Shown one piece after another: positions 12,040 to 22,960 of a stretch of DNA of 64,000 bases (position 1 is its first letter; each line of letters opens with the position of its first letter). The notes below the pieces were generated by a model that saw only the letters and a list, made by a program, of their open reading frames with translations, ran no database searches and was not told the origin of the DNA. The stretch spans positions 124,001 to 188,000 of the forward strand of contig WSQC01000026.1 in the NCBI GenBank assembly GCA_013248845.1, given 5' to 3'. The stretch comes from Passalora sequoiae. Lineage: Eukaryota > Ascomycota > Dothideomycetes > Mycosphaerellales > Mycosphaerellaceae. The translations under genes and the position numbers were made by a program.

Positions 12040-13732
12040 ATGTCAGTCGACTACCTCCTCCACGAGTCTTCGGTGGGCTACGCCATTTTCAAGGTCAAGC
12101 TCCAGTCGGACACTGTCAACGCAAGATCGAAGGAAGTACAAGATGCGCAAACAGATCTCGCCAAGTTCGGCAAGATGGTTGACCTTGTCTCATTTGCGCC
12201 GTTCCAAGGAGCTCAGCAAGCGCTCGAGAACGCCAACGACGTCTCCGAGGGGATCATGAGCGACTATCTTCAAACCGTCCTTGAAGCAAATCTACCAAAG
12301 GCTGGCAAGAAGAACAAGGTGACACTTGCTGTGGGTGACAAGAACTTGGCGGGAAGCATCAAGGCTGGATTCACTGGGCTGGAGTGCGAGACACCGGAGA
12401 CGAGCGAACTGGCAGCAGATCTACTGAGAGGGCTGCGATTGCATGCTGAGAAATTGCTTAAGCAGCTGCAGACTGGCGACATCTCTCGTGCGCAGCTCGG
12501 CCTTGGTCATGCATACTCTCGCGCCAAGGTCAAGTTCAGTGTGCAGAAGAACGACAACCACATCATTCAGGCCATCGCGACAATCGACCACCTTGACAAG
12601 GCCGTCAACACTTTCTCGATGCGTGTACGGGAATGGTACGGCTGGCACTTCCCAGAGCTCATAAAGATCGTGAGCGAGAACCACAAATACGCAAAGTGTG
12701 CGCTGTTCATTGGCGACAAGAAGACCCTTTCGGAAGACAGCCTGCACGACTTGGCCAAGATCGTGGATGACGATGAGAGTGCGGCACGAGCAATCATCGA
12801 GGCTGCACGAGTGTCTATGGGTCAGGATATCTCAGAGCAAGATATGGAGAACGTCATGATGTTCGCAAAGCGTACTGCAGATCTGACTGCGTACCGCAAG
12901 TCACTCGGTAACTACCTGGTCGCAAAGATGGGTATTGTCGCGCCCAACCTCGCGGCACTCATTGGTGAGACTGTTGGAGCTCGTCTCATCTCGCATGCTG
13001 GATCCTTGACCAACCTTGCCAAGTACCCAGCCTCGACTGTTCAGATTCTTGGTGCCGAGAAGGCACTTTTCCGAGCTCTCAAAACCAAGGGCAACACGCC
13101 CAAGTATGGTCTCATCTACCATTCTTCGTTCATCGGTCGTGCAGGCATGAAGAACAAAGGCAGAATATCCCGATTCCTGGCCAACAAGACTTCGATTGCG
13201 TCACGCATTGACAACTTCAGCATGCAGCCATCGAGAAAGTTTGGTGAGGCACTTAGAGCGCAGGTCGATGAAAGATTACGGTTCTACTCCGAAGGCATCA
13301 ACCCTACCAAGAATGCTGACGCCATGGTAGGTTATACATGGAAGAGAAAGTCACAAGAATGTGCTAACAAACATGCAGAAAGCCGCTATGGATGCGACCC
13401 TTGCTGGTATGGACATCGATAACGAAGGTGACCCAACCGCGGCTGGTGCCGAAGAGGGCACTGGAGCGCCCGAGCAAAAGCAGCGTAAGGAGAAGAAGAA
13501 GAAGTCGAAGTCGGGAGATGTCGAAATGGGTGACGCACCTGCGATCGACGACAAGGCAGCCCGGAAAGCAGCGAAGAAGGCCAAGAAGTTGGGACAAGAG
13601 GTTGACACTGAAGAAGTGGAGAAGAAGCTGAAGAATGAGAAGAAGGAGAAGAGGAAGAGCGAGGTACTTGCAAATGGAGAAGTGCCCGACGAGCAGATCA
13701 AGAAAAAGAAGAAGAAGAGCATGTCCGCGTAG
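12040..13732 (+). CDS. NOP56: Box C/D snoRNP core protein Nop56
   Basis: Exons 12040-13326 and 13379-13732 (52-nt intron, GTAGGT donor, CAG acceptor) give 546 residues. The N-terminal domain starts MSVDYLLHESSVGYAIFKV, typical of Nop56. A coiled-coil region follows, then the Nop domain with the segment containing APNLAALIGETVGARLISHA and the segment containing GAEKALFRALKTKGNTPKYG. This domain contacts the 15.5K protein and the guide RNA. The second exon is almost entirely a Lys/Glu-rich tail (KEKKKKSKS and KKKKKKSMSA), as in other eukaryotic Nop56 and Nop58. The product acts in the nucleolus in 2'-O-methylation and early pre-rRNA processing with Nop58, fibrillarin and Snu13. Length and domain order are normal. 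Nop56 rather than Nop58 is chosen from the N-terminus. Confidence 0.96.
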
Positions 13733-16700
13733 GACTAATCTGCTGGACTTCACGACATGTATAGTCTGGACATGTAACGGCGCAAGTGGTGTTAACGGTG
13801 CTAGACGGCGTTGGTATGGGTTGGGCAATATTGTGCTGCCATGACGAGCAGTCTTGTCGCTAGTATGCAAGCGATTACCTATGTCTCATGCTGTGGAAGG
13901 TCTGTATACCACACGAATAGAAGTTGTAACGTTTTTCGTCCCCCTGCATCAATAAGATAGATCCACAAGCACTCGCTGCAGCAGTGCAGTGCTGCAGGGC
14001 ACGCTTTCCATACGAGATATCTGGTCCAACTTGATAGAGAACTCCGATCGCGATATCTGGTGAGCTCAAGATGTCGGATCACGAACCTTACCGATACCTG
14101 ATCAGAGGTCGACCCTGGCTCAACACTTCTCCCGACAGGGCTGTAGCTATTCCTACAGTATCTACCGGCGCAGGTCTGTCCCTTTCGTACAGCGAGAAAC
14201 TTCAGCAGAGAACGCGACACCTCGACCTCACTGCGACCTTGCTGATTCTCCGCAGATCTTGTCCAGCAATTTCAACTCATACGCCCCTTGCACTCACTAG
14301 ACGCAGGTCGTGGGAAAAGGTTATGGTCTTGGAACGAGACAGTACCTCTACGTACGCACTTCCTGCTCCCAGCATATAGAGCACGGAGCCATTGACCGAT
14401 CGACTGCAGAGCAAGGCGTATGTCCACAGACCCAGAAGATCACATAGCCGCCATATGAAAATGACCCTTGGTCCTGCAGAAGTACGGCAGTAGTTCATTG
14501 CGGAGGACCCGCGCAGTCCTGGTGATGGGAGGTTGGTGTGGCTGATTGGGGATGATGTCGTGATCGTTGACGCTTTGGTGTGGACTATTGTCGATGATCA
14601 GCTTGTCCGGCTTGATCCAGATCTTGGCTGGGCATAGTTGGCGTTGGGCGATGAAATCTGGCTCGAATATACCTTGTGCTCGATACTCGTGGCTGTGGCC
14701 GTGTGAGCGACGACGCCATGGACGGATCCGAGGATTAGTGGTGATGCTGCTGCCATCATGGCTAGCGTGTGGTGTCGCGACGACGTCGATCGTTGAGCAA
14801 AGTTACACGCGATCTTTAGAGTCTACCTTCAGGATGACAAGGATCTTCAATGGCTTGGCATATACCGCGCCAGTGACCTTTCGTGCTCGCTCCCGTATCT
14901 TGACACGATGTTTATTCCTTGCATGCACAGGGGTCCAGGTGAGGCGGCTTGTAGTCGAGCAAGAAAGCGCGGATCGCGTGGAGACAGGAGTCGACATGGT
15001 GGCGGCAGTGTGCGTACCATCTACTTTCTGTTGACTGAGGTTGCGAAGTCCTGCTTCCTCAGCTGTTCTCGTACTTGCGACGGAGCTTGACATTTTGGGT
15101 GTGTACCGCTTGTAGCGTTTGGGTGCTCGATGCGCGAGAAGGGTGAGGCAGACATGTTGCTCGTGATGTTTGGCGCTCCCTTCCCTGTTATGAGCAGGCA
15201 GATGACAACAAGTAGGAGTACGAAATGGCTGTATGCCACAACAAGTCTGACAGCAGATCTTTGATCAATTCAACGCTAGAAGTGCGATCGAGAGCTGAAG
15301 CTGGCAGTGGCCCAGTCATAGATGATTCTGTAATATGTGAAGCTTGCTGCACAGGGGGTTCGTGGTCAGCATAAAGTCTGGAGATATGCTTCAGAGGGGC
15401 ATGGTAAATCGGAGACATGAGTGCATGAAAGCGCAGCACACTCCTGTGCATCTGTTGACGAAAGAGTCTACGTGCTTCTGCGGCACTTCCTTGAGCAAAG
15501 AGCGCGTGGTGGAGATTGTGCATAACAGTGACAATTGCTGAATAAAAGGGAGTGAGCTGACCATGGTGCTCGTAGTGCAGCAGCCAAAAAAGGGGTAACT
15601 CGAGGTTTGAACCCACGGAAGACTATCACTTTGTTGGCGACAGTGAGCTCAGCACTGCGCTGTTATGAACACAGACTGCAAAAGGTGATGGCATGCGAAG
15701 ACATACATGACGAGGACGTGGAAAAGGCAAAAAGAATCTTTTTGGAGACTCATAGAATCGAACCACAATCTCTCGAAAGCATGAAGAATATTGCACTGTC
15801 GAATGTATCTTGGGTGATATCGGGATATCTGGTTGGGGGGCTGTTGAGTTGTCGACTTTGAACAATCCAGACATATGTTCCAGAACCCTAGCTGGATAGC
15901 GGAGGAAGCTAGCTGGCAGAGGGTTGACTGGTGATCGCCGGATTTGTATGAAAGCCCGATCGTGTGTTCAGAAGTGCAACTGCTTTCAAGCGCTCTACCG
16001 TTGAGCTAAGTCACCGTCATGTGTTTTGGATAGGGACTTTCGTAGGCTAGTCAATTGAATAGCTGTAGGGGTGGCGCGAGGGATCTGGAGGTCATCTGAT
16101 TGGAGGGTGGCCCGGGATGGGCTCCGGCAGGAAGAGATGGACGCGCATGTGAAGTTGGCGTTTTCCTCCAGAGAGCCACAACATTCCCAACACTACGTCA
16201 AGAGTCCTGCAATGCAATTAGAGAGGTTATTTACGAGTTGGAAAAGAGGCGCATCGATGTTGTGCATGATCTTGGATGGAAGCCAGAGTGTGATGCTAGA
16301 AAGTCGGCTTCAGCTTCAGCTTCACTTCGAACGCGCCCGGGGCGAATTTCGCAGCTGCAACGAGGCAGACAATGCGAATGCGTATCATCTCAACATCTCT
16401 ACTGACGGACGCTACATCGACCGCCGATGCCACCGCCCGCCCACTGCCGTCCCCAGCGCTGCATACAGTGCATCACCCTCGACCGTTTCACGACCATCAC
16501 TCGATGACCGACCAACCAACTCGGGGGATAGCGAGCTACCACTACGCTTCCCAGCCGCCGGCGGCACCGCGCAGTGTCAGACACCAGACCGCACAGTATG
16601 CAAGCGCTCCATCAGCTGCAGCCTTGAGTGTTAACGAAGCCCAGCAACCAGCAAACACCCCAAATGGACAGCGACAAGCATAACCGCAGTCGATATCCAC

Positions 16701-18626
16701 CGGCTTGGCGGCCTAAACAGTGAAGCAGCGACCCGAATTTTCGGGCGAGAAGGCGCGACATAATGCAGATATGTTCAGCTAAACTTCCTTTGGTTGCCTC
16801 CAAAGGATGTAGCAGGTAACGGTACTGGCAGCCAGTCGGTCACTCGAGCATGGCCAGCGAGCTGTCTTCATCATCACGATTGAATAACGAACCATCACCA
16901 GTCGAGCTCGAACACCGAGAGACACTCGTGGCCGAATCCCATCCGCGGTTTGCGTGAAAATCATTTCTACCGTAGCGGCAAAACAAGAGCGGCGGTCAGG
17001 CATCAGCTGGAAGAATCACCCAGCACTTGTCTCGCACGGCGCGCGTCCTCGCTCCGGCTGTATCTACTTTTGGCCAAGTTAGTGACCCTTGAATCGTGAT
17101 CGTTGGTGACGCATATGCGGTCAGAGCTGATAGTGAGCACGAGGAAGAGCATGTGACATCTTCATCCTACAACCGCAAAAGTATCATGCGCCGCAGCCAC
17201 CAGGTCTAGACCCCGTTGTGAAGAGCAACATGCCCACTGACCGTGCCAGGCCTCGTGGCCGAAGGTGATCAATTTGGAAAGATTTTCGATGCGTAGATGA
17301 GGCTATTCGCCTGAAAACAGCATTGATCGAAAGCGAGGTGCAGCAGGATGAATGACAAAGCTACAGAGAACCTAACTTACGAGTTCTGTACTACCACAGG
17401 TCACCTCCATGGCTGACTTGAAGATGATCGCGATCAGTATGCCACAGGACCAGTGATGAAGAGCGATTTCCTTCTAACGCGATTAGCCAATAGCGAGTTG
17501 ATATAGCTGCCAACGACCTCGCCGTGACATACACTCCTGGCGGTAGTAGAGGTGTCGATCTGCTGTAGCCAAGGCCTTGGGAGATGAGGACACTGTTGCT
17601 GTACATGACATAGACTCCAGAGGTTTTATTACTGGAGAAAGTGAAGCAGCCGCACAACGTTCTCTTCTTGTAGTAATGAAACTTGCTGAATACTGCGCAG
17701 ACGGTCTCGGCAGCCCGCACCCAACCTACCGGCTCCCTCGACCAGCGTCGACATCCGATGCAATTCATTTCGAGCAAATCCCTCACCAAGGTCGTCTGAC
17801 CTACCTTACAGCCTTCCATAAGAATGACCGCCAAGGCCTCATCCGACCCGTCTTGCAACAGCAGCCAGCGTGTACTTCATCGGACACCCAGTACGCGTAA
17901 CCAAGCAACAATACGGCCACAAAAGTCCCAGAGCAAACGGACACTTCACTGAAAGGCCGCATTTGGAATCAATTAACGCCCATACCCAACCCACACAGCA
18001 ACCACATACCCAGCAACGAGCATGACTCCATGCGATATCACCAAAAGACCACCAGTGGCAGGTATCGTAACCTCAGACAGCGTAACCAACATCAGTGTAC
18101 CCCGATTCCCACCTCGTACCCTGTGACCCATCTCATATGCAAAATCATCCCAACATCCGCAGCATCAGCTTTCGTGAAAGAAAAATAAGCATACACCTCC
18201 CATCCATCAGCACCAAAGAACACGCGCACAGCCCAATACGACGCGATCCGCGCCCGATTGAGTGTAAGAGCATCTACTCCAGAGACGAAGATGCTCAATA
18301 TATCTGACTACAGACCAAGGGCTCGAAACAAGAAGTGCCGGAGACGCTTCTTCTGTGAATACAAGCCATCGCCCAGCCGCCGTTACCGCTGTGACGCAGC
18401 CATGCTTGACAAAAGAACTTCTTGCTGAGTACGAAAGAGCATCTGAACTGCAGCAGACACTCAACGCGCTCAATACGCGCGAGAGCCCCGATCTAATCCT
18501 GAGTCATAGTATTGCACAATGAATGGCTCCCACCTTTCGTCAAGAAACACCAAACACCGCGCTGTCGTCCAAGACCATCATAATTCATAACCACTCAACA
18601 AGTCCGAACTGTACCCATCACGACCC
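13733..18626. other. 4.9-kb interval without a supported protein gene
   Basis: Only short or composition-poor frames are present (for example 15188-15616 minus, 14567-15034 plus, 16071-16634 plus), and none shows a domain or a convincing spliced structure. Three tRNA-like arms on the minus strand occur between 15.59 and 16.02 kb; the best is listed separately. A 59-residue frame starting MTDQPTRGIASYHYASQ near 16.5 kb has protein-like composition, but I could not extend it. The interval could hold a lineage-specific gene or a noncoding RNA that cannot be recognised from sequence alone. Confidence 0.45.
15930..16015 (-). pseudogene. Degenerate tRNA-like sequence
   Basis: Read on the minus strand, the 5' end gives an acceptor half GGTGACT followed by a canonical D-arm (AGCTCAACGGTAGAGC). 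The 3' end gives CAAATCCGGC then GATCACC, which pairs with the 5' end at five of seven positions. The anticodon stem and the 5' strand of the T-stem do not pair, so this is not a working tRNA as written. It is read as a tRNA-derived relic, possibly of organellar type because of the short D-loop. Chance similarity is not excluded. Confidence 0.35.
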
Positions 18627-21600
18627 TCACCTGACCATTTTGCCAGAAATCTTCCTCTCCTGCCTCATAGTCTCCAACTTCTTCAACATAACCTCATTCA
18701 ACCTCTTCTGCGGCGCCCAATTCTGCGCCAACTTCTTCATCCTCATACTCGCCACCACCATAAGTCCAAGCGATCGAAGCGAAGGCTTCTTCTCGCGGAA
18801 AGACATATCTGGTGTGACACCGATCTCTTCGAGGAGATGTATGTCGGCTTTGTTGCTGTTGCATAAGTCAGCACGCGATAATTTTATACGAGATTAGTGA
18901 TGACACTTACCAAGCATCGTACATATTGACCTGCAGGAGGAAGAAGTTCTTCACGAAGACAAGGTCCTGGCGAAAGGTCTCCTCTCTCGAGCATTTGGCG
19001 CGCAGGTATTGGATCTGTTTGCTGAGACCTTTGAGCTCCAGCTGGTGCCGCGTATCCAGGCTTAGGTTTTCTCTACTATTCTCGTTGCTTGCGGTGTAAG
19101 TCTTCACATCTTTTAATTTGGCACGGAGCTCGTCCTCGCGCTTCTGCGAAGCTTGCAGCAAATTGTTCCGCCGAAGCAATTGTGTTTGCAAGGCCTGAAG
19201 ATCCAGCTCAGCATCGTCGAGCTGTGCTTGCAGATCCTGCTTGTTGAGATCGAAAGTCTCTTCTGCTCGGGCCTTCCTAAGACGCTCACGAAGTTCTTGC
19301 TCTTTGCGCTGCAGCGCCTGCACTCGCTCGTCCTTCTCGGTGACCTCAAGCTGTAGACGATCAAGTTCCGTCTTTGCCTCTCGTAATTGTGCTCGTAACT
19401 CTGCTTCGCGTCGTGCATGGCCGGATGAGCTGCCCTGTCGATCCTGTAGCTGTAGTTGTAGCTCCTCAAGCTGGGCTTTCGCCTGCTTCAGCTCTCTCAT
19501 TTGGGCTCGATGATCCTTCTCCTTCGACGTCAAGGCCGTTGTGCGATTCTCGTATTCTGTGAGCTGTTCCTGAAGGTCCTCGACTTCGGCTAAAGCTGTC
19601 TGCAGCTGACTGCGCAGCTCAGATTCCTTTCTCTTGGCCGATGCATCTTGCTTCTCGCGCGTAGCGAGCTTGATGGACAATTGCTCGGCTTCGATCTTGG
19701 AATGCTTGAGCAGTTCATGGAGATCCTGCCGCTCCTCAGCGATGGTTCGCTCGTTCTGGACGTAAGCCAATTCGTCCTCCAAGGTTTTGACTTGATCTTG
19801 CAGCTTAGCGGCCTTTGACTCGGCTTCCCGGAGCCTCTGTCGTGCCTCGTTGCGCTCCCGAATCGGTGTGCCGCTCGTTTTCGAGTGCACTGCGGCATCG
19901 AGCTCGGCCTCTAAGTTCTTCACTGTAACTGATAAGGCTTGTCGCTCGTTCTCCAGAGTCTTCACCTTCAGTCGCAGCTCGTTTCGTTCACGCACGGGTG
20001 TGCCGTTGTCCTTGGCACGTCTTGCTTGTTGGACCTGCTGCTCAAGCTCAGTGATCCGTGCCTCGAGATCGACCTTCTCTTGTTGCATCATGTTCAAATT
20101 GTCACCTAGGACAGCGTTCTCAGCTTCTAGATCTTCCTTCTCCTCCTCGAACTTGCTTTGCATGGATCGCAGCTGTCTCTGCGCATCGTCCACGCCCTTG
20201 CCGCTGGCGAGTGCATCCTCAAGCTCACGCTCTAACTTGCGGACGTCACTGCGACGCTGCTCTGCAGCTTGGTCCAACTGTGCCTGGAGCTGGTCAAGCT
20301 CGTCTTCTAGACCGACAATCCGCTGGTCTTTAGTCTCGCCTGCTTTGACCTGCTGCTTGAGCTCGTCGATCTCAGCCTCGTAAGCCACGACCTTCTTATC
20401 CCACCAGTCGAGGTCTCTCTCTCTCTCGTCCTCGGCCTGCTGCATCTCTTGTTGCAGAGAGTAGATCTGGTCGGCTTGTTGCTTGATCAGACTATCTTTC
20501 CTCGACGGCGTTTCCATCGCTCCCAGTCGTGACTTGAGACTGATGATCTGCTGAGTTTGTTCCTTGATCTCGCGGTCCTTTGACTGAATGTCAGCTTCCA
20601 GAACTTGAATATGCTCCAACTTCTTTTGCAGCTCGGCACTATCTCCAGATTGAGCTGCATTAAGCCGACTCTGTAGTGCTTGCATCTCCTTCTCGCGTGC
20701 TTGAATGAGACCGTCCTTCTCGTTGAGCTTCGCGGAAGACGACGCAGATGCAACGCGCCCTTTCTCCTCAAGCTCACTGACTTGATCCTCGAGCTCGCGG
20801 ACGCGAGTACTCTGTGTGCGCAGGGCTTCGTCACGGGCATGTTCTGCTGTGCGCACGCGCTTCTCAAGGTCGGCCAGTTCGTCATCACGTTGCTCAATGA
20901 CACGAGACTTGTCTCTGAGCATGCTTTCCCTTTCGCGCAGCAGTCTATCTTTCTCCTGCATGCGCTCGTCGACTTGACGAGCCTCGGCATCCCAGCTACC
21001 ACGAGCAGTCTGAACACGTTCTTGAAGTGCCCTGATCTCGCCATCCTTGTCTGCCAGCTCTCTCTGTGTATTACGGAGCTCTTCGTCTTTCTGACGCAAC
21101 GTCGAGGTCACAGACTCTGCAGTACTCAGTCGCTTCTCTAGAGCACGAAGATTTTCTCTGCTTTCATCCAAGGCGTGATCTCTTTCATGCAACTTCGATT
21201 CAAGCTCAGACACGTCTCCTCGTAGCTTTTTGGTGGACTTCTCACGATCGTATGAGCTATTGACGCGCTCCTCGAGCTCAGCGATCTTTTTATTCTTCCG
21301 ATCGAGTTCATCCTCCTTGTCCCTCAACTCAGCTTCCTGGTCGTCGATGTCCTTTTGCATTGCGTCAAGGTTTTCATTGTCTGCTCTTAGTGCCTCCATA
21401 TTCTTTTCCAGCTTGGCGAGCTTCGCATCCTTCTCCTCAAGTTGTCGATCCCGTTCAGAAGCATCCTGTTCCCATTCCTTGATCTCATCCCGCAATCGCT
21501 GCACTTCATCGGCATCATGTTGCGATTTTCTCGCCTCCTCCAACTTATCTTGTATGGCTTCCAGTTGAGCTTCTTTCTCGTCCAGTTCTCGATCACGATC

Positions 21601-22620
21601 GCGTAGATCCTGCTCAAGATCCTGCAATTGTTCCTTCAGCTTCTCCACGTCATCCTCGCCACTGCCTTGCAGCTGTTCTGCCTGGTCGAGCTTCTCGCGC
21701 ATATTTTCGAGCTCTTGTTCGCGCTCATCAGCAATCTTTTGCGACTCTTCTGCCATCTTCTGGAGTCGATCAAACTCTTCCTGATCGCGCTCACTAGTAT
21801 GTCGCTTTCGAATCTTTTCCTGATACTCCTTCAAAGATATCTTGTACTCCTCCAATTGTCGCTCAGCCTCCTGCACGCGCTTCCGCTGCTTTTTCAAGTC
21901 CTGCAATATTGAGCCCTTCTCCGTCTTCAGCTCGACGTTCTCGCTCAATGTTTGCCGGTGAAACTCGTTGCCAGTCTTGCGAAGTGCCTCTTCGAGAAAG
22001 TGGATCTTCAGCTTCAGCCCGAAGTTATCCTTCTGGATCTGGTCAAGCTTCGCTTCCTGGTCACGTAGTGTCAATACGTTACCTTGGTCGAGAACGCCGC
22101 CTTTGTTTCGGCCTGGCAGTTGTGGTATCGGGGTAGAGTCTATCATAGACGAGCTGACGATTTGTGGCGCAATAGGCGTAGCTTCACGATCTACCGAGCT
22201 ACCAGTCTCCTCATCCAGCATGGAACTCGAAATGGGTGGCCCAGGTGTAGCACCACTGCCGTAGCTCATGCGCAAGCCGTGTGGTGTCTTCAGGTCGGCA
22301 GTATTCTCTTTATCCTCCAGCACACTCTGTCGCATCAACTGATTCCTCTTGGCACTTTTGAGAAGAGGTGTGAATTCTGGTTTCGCACCAGGATTGCGCT
22401 TGTCGACGAGTGCCGCTCGTGGTCGAGGTGTCCGGACAGGAGCAGGACCACCGCGCAGTCCTCGCATCTGAAGGCGCAAGTCTTGACCGGGGTTTCTCGA
22501 CGGTGAAGCAAAAGGTTGCGCGAAGGAGAAGTCCAATGCTTTGTTAGGACTCGATAGCATACGACTCGCGCGTTCCGTGCCAGGAGTCTCGATGTAGTTG
22601 TGCGCCATGATCATGCGCAC
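18627..22620 (-). CDS. PCP1: Spindle pole body coiled-coil protein with CM1 and PACT regions
   Basis: Exons 22620-18911 and 18855-18627 (55-nt intron, GTAAGT donor) give about 1312 residues. The first 180 residues are basic and disordered. Residues about 184-255 hold a centrosomin motif 1 (KLDQIQKDNFGLKLKIHFLEE), the element that binds gamma-tubulin complexes. About 950 residues of near-continuous coiled coil follow, rich in E, K, Q and L. The C-terminal exon supplies a PACT-type end: ACNKADIHLLEEIGVTPD, then SLGLMVVASMRMKKLAQNW. CM1 plus PACT is the arrangement of S. pombe Pcp1 / Aspergillus PcpA (pericentrin/Spc110 type), which anchors gamma-TuRC at the nuclear side of the spindle pole body. 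Mto1/ApsB also has CM1 but is not expected to carry PACT. Two further Met codons (residues 3 and 5) could be the start. It is divergent from SGT1/ECD across 340 bp. Confidence 0.88.
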
Positions 22621-22960
22621 TGTCCTCCTCTTACCTGCTACTGTTAATAGTCCACATGCGCGCTAGAAACAAAATTGTTGTTGGAACAGGGAAATGCTTC
22701 CACAGAATGAAATCCTCAAATGTCGCGTCGCGAAGTCCTGTGTTGACAAACGTAAACATGGCCAGCTCAACCCTGGTCAATTGCTGACATAAGCACAAAC
22801 CTTGTCCAGCCACCCATATTTCCCGTCATGTACTGAAGCATTCCACCTCGCTGTACTCATATCGTGACAACAGTACCTTCGACCGTACATACATTATTGC
22901 GCTCCGCTATGTCGAGGAACCGTAGTACCTGTTTTTGATCAATCAATAGTGTAGACAGGC
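22621..22960. promoter_or_regulatory. Shared promoter region, PCP1 / SGT1
   Basis: 340 bp lie between the two start codons. A donor-like CAG/GTAAGA sits just upstream of the PCP1 start on the minus strand and might belong to a 5' UTR intron. No transcription-factor site is claimed. Confidence 0.45.

Noticed and set aside
13351..13870. Minus-strand frames rich in Phe, Ser and Leu opposite the NOP56 tail
   Set aside because: They mirror the Lys/Glu repeat of the NOP56 C-terminus (AAG/GAG read backwards) and are not genes.
15188..15616. 142-codon minus-strand frame
   Set aside because: It opens at a GTG rather than an ATG, overlaps a tRNA-like arm, and shows no domain. It could be real from an inner Met, but nothing supports it.
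15592..15640. Possible complete tRNA with T6 terminator on the minus strand
   Set aside because: A T-arm-like sequence and T run are present, but no matching D-arm, anticodon stem or 5' acceptor strand was found upstream.
16071..16683. Two overlapping plus-strand frames (187 and 103 residues)
   Set aside because: They overlap in different frames. The second has a protein-like Ala/Pro/Gln segment, but no continuation or family could be found.
19850..22506. Several plus-strand frames of 90 to 177 residues
   Set aside because: All are antisense to the long coiled-coil gene, whose biased codon use opens opposite frames.
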